Positions 56,098 through 64,000 of a stretch of 64,000 bases of DNA are shown one piece after another (the stretch's first letter is position 1; the number at the start of each line of letters is the position of its first letter). Source of the stretch: JBJMLO01 sp045805265 (GTDB taxonomy: Bacteria; Actinomycetota; UBA4738; JACQTL01); contig JBJMLO010000007.1 of NCBI GenBank assembly GCA_045805265.1, positions 1 through 64,000 on the forward strand. Direction: 5' to 3'. Position numbers and translations under genes: made by a program. The notes under the pieces are model-generated. The model saw nothing but the letters and a program-made list of their open reading frames with translations, was not told the origin of the DNA and made no database searches.

Positions 56098-56476
56098 TGG
56101 CTGGGCCTTATTGAGCAGGCGCCGGGCATTGGTAGCGGCGTCCTCACGAGACGTGGCTGGCTGGCCCTCCAATCGGCGAGATCCTGCCGAAGAGCTGCCA
56201 AGTTCTCGCTGCCAGCGACCATGGCCCTGCATCGGCCGCGCTGTGGTTCGTCCAGCCAACCGGCTCGGGATGCCAATGGCGCTGAGGTCGTCGCCTCGGC
56301 TTGGGGCGCCCGCGCTGACCTTCGGTTCGATGCTGTGTTTCGCGGCTAGTCATCGTAGGTGAGTCTCGAGGGCGGTCCCGGCGATGACCGCCCGCGGCAT
56401 CCTTCTGGCAGCCCACGGCCGACGGGTTCGCCAGGCTGGCGTCCCAACCACGCCGCCCCCTGCCACCCCACCCGCC

Positions 56477-56548
56477 AAGTCCCCTGTCGGCCGGGTCTTG
56501 GAGTCGGCCACGGTGTCCCACTCTGGAGGCCGTGTCTCTTCGTATCCC
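56477..56548 (-). repeat. right imperfect inverted repeat of the 2.4-kb island
   Basis: Reverse complement of the left repeat at 54154-54233: AAGTCCCC, GTCGGCCGGGT, GGTGTCCCACTCTGG and CGTGTCTCTTCG are the matching words. Confidence 0.7.
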
Positions 56549-56614
56549 CGCGGTCCCGTGACGGGGTTCCGGGCGTCGCACTAGCATCGGGTCGACCGCC
56601 GAAAGGAACGGATC

Positions 56615-57583
56615 ATGACCACTCGTGTCACGAGGCCCCGGCGTTCGTGTCTCTCCGTGCCGGGTTCCTCGCCGAAGATGCTGTCCAAGGCGCCGGGGCT
56701 GCCCGCCGACGAGGTGTTCATGGATCTCGAGGACTCGGTGGCGCCGGGGGCCAAGGAGGAGGCCCGTGGGAACGTCGTCCAGGCCGTCAAGGAGGGTGAC
56801 TGGACCGGGAAGACCGTCGTCGTCCGGGTCAACGGCGTCTACACGAAGTGGTGCTACCGCGACGTGATCGAGGTCGTCGAGAACGCCGGGCAGTTCGTCG
56901 ACTGCCTGATGATCCCGAAGGTCGAGCACGCGTCCGACGTGAACTTCGTCGACGAGCTGCTGCGCCAGATCGAGGAGACCACCGGGCTCGACCGGCGCAT
57001 CGGGCTGGAGGTCCAGATCGAGACGGCCACCGGCCTGCGGAACATCCACGAGATCGCCCACGCCTCGGACCGGGCCGAGACGCTGATCTTCGGGCCGGCC
57101 GACATGAGCGCGTCGCTCGGCCTGCCGACGGTGACCGCCGGACTGCCCATGCCCGGGTATCCGGGCGACCACTGGCATCACGTGCTGATGACGATCCTCA
57201 TCGCCGCGCGCGACGCCGGGCTGCAGGCCATCGACGGTCCCTACCTCGTGATCCGGGACCTCGACGGGTTCCGCGAGATGGCCAACCGGTCGCGCGCGCT
57301 GGGGTACGACGGCAAGTGGGCGCTGCACCCCGGCCAGATCGACGTACTGAACGAGGTGTTCGCGCCGACCCAGGAGGAGTTCGACAAGGCCGAGGCCATG
57401 CTGGAGGCGTACGCCCACGCCACCGACGTACAGCTCACTGGCGCGGTCATGTTCGGTACCGAGATGATCGACGAGGCCTCCCGGAAGATGGCCGAGCAGC
57501 TCGCGATGCGGGGCCGCGCGGCCGCCATGCAGCGCCAGCAGAAGCTCGAGGACTTCACCGAGCCCGCCGGGGGGGAGGGCTAG
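56615..57583 (+). CDS. HpcH/HpaI-CitE-type lyase (malyl/citramalyl-CoA lyase-like)
   Basis: A 322-residue C-C lyase of the CitE family: RSCLSVPGSSPKMLSKAPGL, then PADEVFMDLEDSVAPGAKEE (metal Asp/Glu), RIGLEVQIETATGLRNIHEI (catalytic Glu) and LIFGPADMSASLGLPTV. Stand-alone members split malyl-, citramalyl- or beta-methylmalyl-CoA rather than citrate. A C-terminal lid is present. TAGCAT at 56582 and AAAGGAA upstream. The acyl-CoA dehydrogenase gene starts at the next base after its stop. Confidence 0.86.
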   Translation: MTTRVTRPRRSCLSVPGSSPKMLSKAPGLPADEVFMDLEDSVAPGAKEEARGNVVQAVKEGDWTGKTVVVRVNGVYTKWCYRDVIEVVENAGQFVDCLMIPKVEHASDVNFVDELLRQIEETTGLDRRIGLEVQIETATGLRNIHEIAHASDRAETLIFGPADMSASLGLPTVTAGLPMPGYPGDHWHHVLMTILIAARDAGLQAIDGPYLVIRDLDGFREMANRSRALGYDGKWALHPGQIDVLNEVFAPTQEEFDKAEAMLEAYAHATDVQLTGAVMFGTEMIDEASRKMAEQLAMRGRAAAMQRQQKLEDFTEPAGGEG

Positions 57584-58777
57584 GTGGCGCTCGCCGCGGA
57601 GACCGGGCTCGTCCCCCTGGACGAGGAGCAGCGGGCCATCGTCGAGACGGTCCGCGACTTCGTCGAGAAGGAGGTCATCCCGGTCGCCGACGAGCTCGAG
57701 CACCGCGACGAGTTCCCCGAGACGATCGTCGAGGGGATGAAGGAGCTCGGCCTGTTCGGGCTCACGGTCCCCGAGGAGTACGGCGGCGCCGGGCTCGACC
57801 TCATGACCTACGCGCTGGCGGGCGTCGAGCTCTCGCGCGGGTGGATGTCGCTGTCCGGCATCCTCAACACCCACTTCATGGCCGTCTACCTGCTGAAGCA
57901 GCACGGCAGCGAGGAGCAGCGCAAGCGGTGGCTCCCGCGCATGGCGACCGGCGAGCTCCGAGCGGCGTTGAGCATGTCCGAGCCGGGCGCCGGCTCCGAC
58001 GTGCAGGCCATCCAGTGCCGCGCGGTCCGCGACGGCGACGCCTACGTCGTCAACGGCACGAAGATGTGGGTGACGAACGGCCTGCGCGCCGGGATGGTCG
58101 TGCTGCTGTGCAAGACCGACCCCGAGGCCGACCCGCCCCACAAGGGCATGTCCGTGTTGATGGTGGAGAAGGAACCCGAGGCCCAGAAGTTCGAGGGCAT
58201 CACGATCCCCCCGAACATCGAGAAGATGGGCTACCACGGTGTCGAGACCACCGAGCTCGTCTTCGAGAACCACCGCGTCCCGGCGGAGAACCTCCTCGGC
58301 CCGGAGGGCCAGGGGTTCCGCCAGATCATGGACGGCATCGAGGTCGGCCGGGTCAATGTCGCCGCGCGCGCGGTCGGACTCGCCACCCGGGCCTTCGAGG
58401 AGGCCATCGCCTACGCGCAGGAGCGCCAGGCGTTCGGCAAGCCCATCGCCCAGCACCAGATGATCCAGGAGAAGCTCGCGCACATGGGCACGCTGCTCGA
58501 GGCGTCGAAGCTCATGCTGATGAACGCGGCGAAGAAGAAGAGCGAGGGGAAGCGCAGCGACCTCGAGGCCGGGATGGCCAAGTACTTCTGCACCGAGGCC
58601 TGCCACGAGATCGTGACCGAGGCCCTCCGCGTGCACGGCGGCTACGGCTACAGCGCCGAGTACACGATCGAGCGCCTGTACCGCGACGCCCCGTTCCTGT
58701 TGATCGGCGAGGGCACCAGCGAGATCCAGAAGCTCGTGATCTCGAGGCAGCTCCTGGAGCGGTTCAAGGCCACGTGA
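57584..58777 (+). CDS. acyl-CoA dehydrogenase
   Basis: A 397-residue FAD enzyme: N-terminal helices, FAD block ALSMSEPGAGSDVQAIQCRA and NGTKMWVTNGLRAG, C-terminal RQAFGKPIAQHQMIQEKLAH, EALRVHGGYGYSAEYTIERL, and catalytic Glu376 in LIGEGTSEIQ, exactly where medium-chain dehydrogenases have it. It oxidises an acyl-CoA to the 2-enoyl ester. GTG start. It works plausibly with the CitE-type lyase and with the hydratases in the window. Confidence 0.93.
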   Translation: MALAAETGLVPLDEEQRAIVETVRDFVEKEVIPVADELEHRDEFPETIVEGMKELGLFGLTVPEEYGGAGLDLMTYALAGVELSRGWMSLSGILNTHFMAVYLLKQHGSEEQRKRWLPRMATGELRAALSMSEPGAGSDVQAIQCRAVRDGDAYVVNGTKMWVTNGLRAGMVVLLCKTDPEADPPHKGMSVLMVEKEPEAQKFEGITIPPNIEKMGYHGVETTELVFENHRVPAENLLGPEGQGFRQIMDGIEVGRVNVAARAVGLATRAFEEAIAYAQERQAFGKPIAQHQMIQEKLAHMGTLLEASKLMLMNAAKKKSEGKRSDLEAGMAKYFCTEACHEIVTEALRVHGGYGYSAEYTIERLYRDAPFLLIGEGTSEIQKLVISRQLLERFKAT

Positions 58778-59880
58778 GCGACGAGATCTCGTCGGCACCG
58801 AACCCGATCGTGTCGTCCCGGGATCTCCACACCGCCCAGACGCTTATGGCGCTGGGTCGCGACCGTGAGGCATTGGGGCTGCTCCAAGGGGATCCCGGCC
58901 CCGGTGTCGGGCCGGACCTCCTCTTGGCGCAGCGCAGCATTGCACGTTGGAACGCGGGCGATATCAATGGCGCGGTCGAGGAACTCCGGTCGGCGCGGAG
59001 CACCGGTGACTTCCCGCTCGCCGACCACGCGCTCGCCTGGATGCTGCTCCAGCTGCAGCTGCCGCGCGAGGCGCTGGCACCGGCACGGGCGGCCACGCGC
59101 GCACGCACCGACGACCCGAAGGCGCATGCCTTGCTGGCGGTCGTGCAGCTGGGGATCGGCGATGGACGGGCGGCCCAACAGTCGGCCGCAGAGCTCATGC
59201 GATTCCCGCCGCACTCGACGAAGCGCTTCGAACTGGTTGGGCATGCGGCGCTCAGCCAAGGGAGATGGGCCCTCGCCGAACAGCACTTCGCCGAGGCACT
59301 GCGGCTCGAGCCCGACTCGTACGAAGCACTCGTGGGTCGGGGGGTGGCGCTTGAGCGACTCGGGAGGCGGGCAGAAGCTATGACATCATTGGTGGACGCA
59401 TTGGGGGTCGACGCCGACGGAATCCCCGCGCGGATCCGCCTGAAAAGGATCGTCGAGCCGTACCTGCTCTCCAGCATGATCGTGGTAGCCGTGTGCATGC
59501 TCAGCGCGGTAGTTGCCGGAGCCCTTGGGATCGCGCTCGGCATCGTTCCCCTGGGTCTCATCGGCCTCGGATTGGCACCGGCCTCCGCCGGCGCCGTCAT
59601 GTGGCATCGGCGCCGAGCCCGAACCATTCCCGAACCCGCCCGCCCCATGGCACGGTCGACCGTGCTCTCGATATCGAATCTCAGGATCGTCTGGGCTCGC
59701 TGGAACGGCTTGGTGCTCCTGATGGCTGGCGTGGCCTTCATCGTGGTCGCCGCACTGACCGGCCTGTTCCTCGTCCTGGGTCTCCTCTTCGCTGGCATCG
59801 GCATTCGGCGCCTACTCGGTCGAAGCGCCGGGCAGCGGCGAGGCGTTCCCCCCCTCTACGAGTCGCTGCTCGACACGTGA
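58774..59880 (+). CDS. TPR-repeat protein with a C-terminal membrane region
   Basis: A 368-residue protein: TPR-like helical pairs at about 15-225 (LALAEQHFAEALRLEPDSYE-type repeats, here ALAEQHFAEALRLEPDSYEA, then LVGRGVALERLGRRAEAMTS), then about four hydrophobic helices at about 235-340 (SMIVVAVCMLSAVVAGALGI, ALGIVPLGLIGLGLAP, LLMAGVAFIVVAALTGLFLV) and a basic end. The TPR part would face the cytosol and bind a partner. No precise function. GTG start overlaps the dehydrogenase stop. Confidence 0.78.
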   Translation: MSDEISSAPNPIVSSRDLHTAQTLMALGRDREALGLLQGDPGPGVGPDLLLAQRSIARWNAGDINGAVEELRSARSTGDFPLADHALAWMLLQLQLPREALAPARAATRARTDDPKAHALLAVVQLGIGDGRAAQQSAAELMRFPPHSTKRFELVGHAALSQGRWALAEQHFAEALRLEPDSYEALVGRGVALERLGRRAEAMTSLVDALGVDADGIPARIRLKRIVEPYLLSSMIVVAVCMLSAVVAGALGIALGIVPLGLIGLGLAPASAGAVMWHRRRARTIPEPARPMARSTVLSISNLRIVWARWNGLVLLMAGVAFIVVAALTGLFLVLGLLFAGIGIRRLLGRSAGQRRGVPPLYESLLDT

Positions 59881-59953
59881 CGCCGAAATGCTGGTCCCGG
59901 CGGCGCCGGCCGTGTCTCGGCCAGGACTGACACCGGCCCGCGGGGAACCCCGT

Positions 59954-61510
59954 TCACCCAGGTGATGATGGGGTGCCGAACTTGGCCCTCGGCCGGGGGT
60001 GCAGGCGCGCGAACGGTGGCGCCGCGAGCAGCCGCGGGCGGTGACGCGGATCCAGGAAGACGTCGGGGGGCAACGCGGCGTCGATCGCCAGGAGTGCTCG
60101 CCTGCCGTCCCGCCAGCCCGCACTGGTGACGCTGATCACGGTTCCGTCCTCGGCCAACAGCGTGCGATTCGCGTGGATCGACCACACCGCTGCTACGCAG
60201 GAGTCGAATCGAACGGTCGACCTCAGACCGTCTGGTTCGACGAGGGAGACGCCGGTCTTCCCGACGATCAGGCGCTGGCCCGCTGGTGTTTCCCCGGCAG
60301 CCCGAAACGTCTCGCCCTCGATGACCTGGCCCCGTCCCTCCGGATAGGCGTCGATCTCATGGCGCGAGGTGGGCGCACCCAGCACAAGCATCCGTTCCCA
60401 CATCGAGCGAGCGGCCGAGGCCACGGCTTCGCGCGTGACCGAGGCAATGGCCTTGGCGAGATCGTTCATCCACAGGACCGGTGTATCCAGAAGGACGTCT
60501 CTGGCCGCCGCCCCCAGGGCGGCGACCGAGTCGGACTCACCGGCATCCTCATAGCGCGCCGCCTCCTCACTGACCTCCTGTTCGGTCGGCCCCTCTCTGC
60601 CGAGGTCGTCGAGGAGCGCAAGCAGGTCGTCGCTCACCGAGGGCGCCGTGCCCGGGCGGGAATCAGCCATCAGAAGCGCATGGGCTTCGTCCGCGGTCAA
60701 CGCCTCGTACATTCCCGCGACGGAATAGCTCACCCCGCGCTCGTATCGAAGGCGGCGCTCCGCACGCTTTGCGAGGATGGCTAGCGCGATGGTGTGAGGC
60801 GGTGTCCGTCGGAGGAGGAAGTGAAGCGCGACGGACCGATCGCCGATCGCGGAATGGACCGGCCAGTCGATCGCGAGGGGATTCAGAGGGGGAGGTGGCA
60901 CGCGCCTGCCGTCGGGCAGCGCCACGTCGAGGTCGTTAACGGGGCCGGTCATCCAGATTGCGGCGTTCGCCGACGTGAATCGATCGCGGATCCATGCCGC
61001 GACCTCCTCCTCGCCCAGCCGCCGAAGCCCGTACTGGTCGTAGCCCGCCAGCCCATATCCGACGGGGCCGAAGCGCAACCGCATCGCCGGAACGAACGGG
61101 CCGCCGGACGACATGGCCGCCTCGGACTCTAGGATGCGGCTCTCGATCTCGAGTCGATCGAGGTGCGGCTCGGAGAGCCACCGAGCGACATCCCGCAGGA
61201 ACTCGTTCGTTTGCTGCGGCGTGCCCTCGGCCACGAACGCGGTCAGGTTGGCGGTGACGGTGCCGTTATGCCTGAAGGGAAGCTGCCCCAGCGGCCAAAG
61301 CGTCAGGTGCTCGGCGAGGTGCGTGATCCCTCCGGACACGATCGTCTCGTCCGCGCGGCCCACCCGAAACACCAGCCCCACGCGCCGAGGACCCGAGACT
61401 TCCGCCCACATCACGGGGACGCCTCCCAGCTCGTCTCTATGTAGTTCCGATGGCACACCGCTCACGACGCCATCCTCCCCATGCGACCATCCGGCGTCCA
61501 ACCGATTCAT
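59954..61510 (-). CDS. M16-like peptidase (HxxEH) of unusual size
   Basis: A 518-residue protein with the inverted zinc motif HLAEH (H64-L-A-E67-H68) in SGGITHLAEHLTLWPLGQ, the M16 hallmark, and a downstream Glu in LEIESRILESEAAMSSGG near 125-133. The middle (TSANAAIWMTGPVNDLDVAL) matches the M16 alpha/beta half-domain. The C-terminal third is unlike normal M16. It lacks a signal peptide, so it may act inside the cell on small peptides. A lone gene; no M16 partner next to it. Confidence 0.7.
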   Translation of the reverse strand: MNRLDAGWSHGEDGVVSGVPSELHRDELGGVPVMWAEVSGPRRVGLVFRVGRADETIVSGGITHLAEHLTLWPLGQLPFRHNGTVTANLTAFVAEGTPQQTNEFLRDVARWLSEPHLDRLEIESRILESEAAMSSGGPFVPAMRLRFGPVGYGLAGYDQYGLRRLGEEEVAAWIRDRFTSANAAIWMTGPVNDLDVALPDGRRVPPPPLNPLAIDWPVHSAIGDRSVALHFLLRRTPPHTIALAILAKRAERRLRYERGVSYSVAGMYEALTADEAHALLMADSRPGTAPSVSDDLLALLDDLGREGPTEQEVSEEAARYEDAGESDSVAALGAAARDVLLDTPVLWMNDLAKAIASVTREAVASAARSMWERMLVLGAPTSRHEIDAYPEGRGQVIEGETFRAAGETPAGQRLIVGKTGVSLVEPDGLRSTVRFDSCVAAVWSIHANRTLLAEDGTVISVTSAGWRDGRRALLAIDAALPPDVFLDPRHRPRLLAAPPFARLHPRPRAKFGTPSSPG

Positions 61511-61586
61511 GCGACCCCGCCGAACTGACGACGATCGGCTGAGCGTCCCATGTTCGCAGCGCCGGGCCGGCTGCTACCGTCGGCGT

Positions 61587-61775
61587 ATGGAGTCGCGCCG
61601 GGGACAGTTGCGAATCGCCGGGCCGGGGCTGCTCGATCTGAACTTCGCCCGGTCAGTGGTGCTGATCGCGACCACGACGAGGAGGGCGCGCTCGGGGTGA
61701 TCCTCAACCGCCCGCTGCCGGCGACGGTCCGAGACGCGGCGCCGCCGGTCTCGGCGCTCGTCGACGTCGACGCCT
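61587..61775 (+). pseudogene. YqgE/AlgH (UPF0301) 5' remnant, frameshifted and cut
   Basis: MESRRGQLRIAGPGLLDLNF then ARSVVLIA opens a YqgE/AlgH protein. A one-base change at about 61671 moves the frame, after which DHDEEGALGVILNRPLPATV follows, the very conserved D/E-H-x-x-E-G-A-L-G-V-x-L-N-R-P core. After about 60 residues it runs into transposase sequence and is lost (the family is about 185 residues). TACCGT at 61575-61580, 6 bases before the ATG, still looks like a leaderless promoter. Confidence 0.75.
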
Positions 61776-62076
61776 GTCAGCGACAACGGCCCGGAGTTCA
61801 TCGGGAAGGACTTCGCCGCCGCCGTCAGTGAACCGGAGCTCGTCCACCTCCGCATCCCGCCGCGGTCCCCCGACCACAACGCCGTCGTCGAGCGGTTCCA
61901 GGGCAGGTGCTCCAGGAGTGCTACCCCCGGCGTTCCACCGCCGGCGATCCGACCGGCTGGCGGACCTCGATCGGGTCCTGCAAGACTTCCTCGATCGCTA
62001 CAACACCCGCCGGAGGAACCACGGCGACTCCATGAAGGGGCGGATCCCCCAGGTGCTGAAGGTGGCAACTCGATGA
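61776..62076 (+). mobile_element. IS481/IS3-type transposase 3' remnant
   Basis: SDNGPEFIGKDFAAAV and LRIPPRSPDHNAVVERFQGR show the C-terminal part of an integrase-core transposase (the DNGPEF Asp and the Glu of VERF). After a frame change near 61905 it continues AFHRRRSDRLADLDRVLQDF, then LDRYNTRRRNHGDSMKGRIP, stopping at 62074-62076. The N-terminal half and first catalytic Asp are absent, so it is dead. It replaced the 3' end of the YqgE gene. Confidence 0.8.
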
Positions 62077-62191
62077 GTTCAAGGGTTCACCACCTGTCAC
62101 CTCAACCCGTGGCCCGGTCGGACAAGTACGCATCGGCGCCCATGAGCACGACCCTCGGCTGGGGTCCAGCGCATCGGCCCCCGGCCCCGCC

Positions 62192-63982
62192 CTACAGCCC
62201 GATCGTGTCGAACCCTTCGCTGTTCCCGCCGGCCGCGAAGACGCGGCCGCCCGCGACCGACAGGCCGCCGGCCTTGCTCACGACGTGCTGGAGAGCGGAC
62301 GACTGCCCGGGGTACGTCCAGGCGGCGGTGCAGATCAACGGTGTCCCGGAGCAGCCGACGGTCCCGGCCGCGAGGAACCCGAACACCATGTCGAGGCCGT
62401 CCGTGTCCGCGTTCGCCGGCACGAGCACCACGCCGTTCGCCGCGACGGGGGGGATCGACAGCCCTGCCCCGAGGGGCGCGCTCCTCCAGGACGGGGCGCA
62501 CGTCGCCAGGCCGCACCCGCCGGCGGCGAAGGCCCACAGCCGTCCGGCGCTGTTCACGACGAACGCGGCGCCGGGGGTGAGCGCCGGGGCCGACGGCGCC
62601 TCGGAGCCGCCGAGGTCGTTGCTCGACCATTGCGTCGCCAGGCTCCCTGCGGCGGACAGCACCGTGAGGGTCGCGACGTTCGAGGCCCAGGTCGTGACCG
62701 CGATCTTGCCCGACCGGAGGGCGGGACCCCCGACGATCGACCCCGGCAGCGTCGCGGACTGGGTCTGGAAGACCCCGGACTCGTCATAAACGGCCACCCG
62801 GTCGGGCGAGTAGGCCGGAACGTACACGCGACCCGTGCCGCCCGAGGACACGGCCGACACCGCGGGGGGGCCGTCCACGCCGAGCGGCGTCGACCACAGG
62901 GGCGTGCACAACTTCGGCGAGCCGGAGCAGTTCGTGACGCCCGCGGCGTCGAACGCCTCGAGCTTCCCCGGACCGAACTCCGACAGGAACACCTTCCCGT
63001 CGGCCGCGACCGGCGGGTAGGAGAGCGCCGCCGTGCCCAGGTGGGCGGTCCACAGCGGCCCGCACAGCCCGTCGCTGCAGTTCGTCTTGCCGAAGGCGTC
63101 GTACGCGAGCAGCGTGTCGGCCGTCACGGCGTACAGGACGCCGCCGTCGACCGCCAGCGCGCTCGGGCTCTCGTCGCCCGTGGAGAAGTTCGTCGTGGTC
63201 GCGCCGTAGCTCAGGACTCCCTGGGCGCCGAATCCCGCGAACACGAGCCCGTACCGCTCCACGACGGGCGTGCTGATCGGGATCGCGCCGGATCGGTTGA
63301 TCCGGAACTGCAGCTTCGCGAGGTTCCCGGGGCCGATCATCCACTCGTCGGCGTTCTCGCCACTCTGGGAGGGCGTCCACCGCTCCTGCGGCCAGTCGGA
63401 GAACACGCCGAACGGGAGGCCGAGCGAGGGGCACGCCGGGGTCACGCACCCCACCTGGAGCGTCAAGGTCTTGCCCGGCGGGATCGTGGGCGGGATCCTC
63501 CGCAGCACGGAGAAGCTCCCGTTCGAATCGGCGAGGGCGCCGTCCAGCTGGACGTCGCCGTTCACGGCGAAGTCGACCTGGGCCCCGCTCGGGTACCGGG
63601 AGCCGGAGATCCGCATCCGCTGTCCGGCGAACAGCCTCCGGGGCGAGATCGAGGCCCCGAACGTGACCCGGAACGGCGAGTCGGAGAGGTCCGAGGCGCC
63701 GGTGGGGCTCATCACCCTGATCCGGCCGGTCGTGGCGAAGGGCGGAACGGCCGCACGGATCTCGGTCCCGGCGGCATTCACCTTCGGGTTGGGCGAGACC
63801 GACCCGTCGAAGGCGACCTTGTCGCCGGGGGCGAACCCCGAGCCCCGGATCGCGACCACCGTGCCCACGGGGCCGTGACCCGGCGTGAAGCCGGTGATCG
63901 ATGGCCCCGCCGCGATCGCGGGAACGGCCGACGTGACGATCGCGACGGCCAGCAGGCCGGCCAGCAACAGCTTCCTCGTCAT
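62192..63982 (-). CDS. secreted IPT/TIG-domain protein with a PQQ-like propeller
   Basis: A 596-residue exported protein: signal peptide MTRKLLLAGLLAVAIVTSAV then PAIAA, an IPT/TIG Ig-like domain at about 28-110 (SITGFTPGHGPVGTVVAIRG), a second beta-domain to about 205 and then a beta-propeller of PQQ/quinoprotein-like repeats (STPVVERYGLVFAGFGAQGV, PPVAADGKVFLSEFGPGKLE, AVSSGGTGRVYVPAYSPDRV). Paired cysteines recur per blade (TNCSDGLCG, TNCSGSPKLC, GCGLATC). Probably a cell-surface binding protein. AGGAG lies 8 bases before ATG 63982. Confidence 0.82.
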   Translation of the reverse strand: MTRKLLLAGLLAVAIVTSAVPAIAAGPSITGFTPGHGPVGTVVAIRGSGFAPGDKVAFDGSVSPNPKVNAAGTEIRAAVPPFATTGRIRVMSPTGASDLSDSPFRVTFGASISPRRLFAGQRMRISGSRYPSGAQVDFAVNGDVQLDGALADSNGSFSVLRRIPPTIPPGKTLTLQVGCVTPACPSLGLPFGVFSDWPQERWTPSQSGENADEWMIGPGNLAKLQFRINRSGAIPISTPVVERYGLVFAGFGAQGVLSYGATTTNFSTGDESPSALAVDGGVLYAVTADTLLAYDAFGKTNCSDGLCGPLWTAHLGTAALSYPPVAADGKVFLSEFGPGKLEAFDAAGVTNCSGSPKLCTPLWSTPLGVDGPPAVSAVSSGGTGRVYVPAYSPDRVAVYDESGVFQTQSATLPGSIVGGPALRSGKIAVTTWASNVATLTVLSAAGSLATQWSSNDLGGSEAPSAPALTPGAAFVVNSAGRLWAFAAGGCGLATCAPSWRSAPLGAGLSIPPVAANGVVLVPANADTDGLDMVFGFLAAGTVGCSGTPLICTAAWTYPGQSSALQHVVSKAGGLSVAGGRVFAAGGNSEGFDTIGL

Positions 63983-64000
63983 CCCGATCACTCCTGTGCT

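Larger units (their letters stand above)
54154..56548. mobile_element. 2.4-kb island bounded by imperfect inverted repeats
   Basis: Matching repeats in opposite orientation bound a segment with a decayed NYN-domain gene and a secreted repeat protein, and with no transposase. The interior is gene-poor compared with its surroundings. CCGTGACGGG occurs at 54147-54156 and again at 56556-56565, close to but not exactly at the ends. A non-autonomous transposon or two copies of a short repeat are the options. Its mobility is not proven. Confidence 0.45.
56003..56614. other. non-coding stretch with a stem-loop and the right island end
   Basis: No gene supported. It contains the stem-loop at 56058-56097, the right inverted repeat at 56477-56548, and, at 56582-56587, a TAGCAT box with a purine-rich GAAAGGAAC ribosome-binding site just before the lyase gene. 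Confidence 0.5.

Noticed and set aside
54147..56565. CCGTGACGGG as a target-site duplication of the island
   Set aside because: The left copy overlaps the inverted repeat and the right copy starts 7 bases beyond it, so the geometry is not that of a clean duplication.
56144..58798. An 884-codon minus-strand frame opposite the CitE-type and acyl-CoA dehydrogenase genes
   Set aside because: Pure shadow: both plus-strand genes carry complete catalytic motifs.
1..64000. CRISPR arrays, prophage or rRNA
   Set aside because: No regularly spaced repeats of CRISPR size, no phage structural or integrase genes beyond IS scraps, and no rRNA sequence seen.

Overview
The window is a high-GC chromosomal segment with dense, mostly short-spaced genes, frequent 4-base start/stop overlaps (ATGA, GTGA) and many GTG starts. 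A WhiB-type Fe-S regulator, a SigR/RsrA-type sigma/anti-sigma pair, a SigF/RsbW stress module, a flavin-dependent luciferase-like oxidoreductase and DinB/mycothiol-type proteins together point to the phylum Actinomycetota. No rRNA or intact tRNA is present, so I cannot place it more finely; it looks like an uncultured soil- or subsurface-type actinobacterium.

Layout. 1-5 kb is a scarred accessory zone: a transposase N-terminus with tandem end repeats, regulator remnants, a PIN-toxin/antitoxin pair, an operon of four tiny proteins (three of them membrane proteins), a decayed CopG-type antitoxin, then an MBL hydrolase, a hexapeptide-repeat protein and an SCP2-domain pseudogene. 5-13 kb holds a LigD-type polymerase, a PAS histidine kinase, two cyclic-nucleotide-binding proteins around an orphan CoA-transferase beta subunit, a membrane Ser/Thr kinase, an LLM oxidoreductase and a flavin reductase. 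13-19 kb: a glycosyltransferase with an odd N-terminal module, FtsH, a membrane-anchored molybdopterin oxidoreductase and the SigR/RsrA redox switch. 19-29 kb is largely acyl-CoA and amino-acid metabolism (biotin carboxylase, enoyl-CoA hydratase, carboxyltransferase, several PLP enzymes), with a VapBC module in the middle. 29-37 kb: CorA-like channel, an ECF sigma with its membrane partner, a transporter, a peroxiredoxin-like gene with an in-frame UGA, then a keto-acid cleavage enzyme/BCCP/enoyl-CoA hydratase operon and endonuclease III. 37-42 kb is a general stress-response block (RsbW-like, RsbU-like, WhiB, SigF, RsbW). 42-49 kb: a secreted sialidase-like propeller and a divergent TetR/DHA2 - MarR/DHA2 drug-efflux locus. 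49-54 kb: GABA-type aminotransferase, methyltransferase, acetyltransferase, and a secreted protein behind a structured leader. 54-56.5 kb is a 2.4-kb island bounded by imperfect inverted repeats. 56.5-64 kb: CitE-like lyase, acyl-CoA dehydrogenase, a TPR membrane protein, an M16-like peptidase, a YqgE pseudogene fused to an IS scar, and a secreted IPT/propeller protein.

The most interesting signal is at 34065-34622: a peroxiredoxin-like reading frame whose first active-site cysteine codon is UGA, with the frame fully intact afterwards, CxxC replaced by UxxC, and a small hairpin at the position expected of a bacterial SECIS. This is a candidate selenoprotein. Other signals worth attention are a pair of mutually exclusive hairpins that would hide the start site of a secreted protein (52255-52296), the inverted-repeat-bounded island, and a recurrent TANNNT box 6-9 bases before start codons, which implies many leaderless mRNAs.
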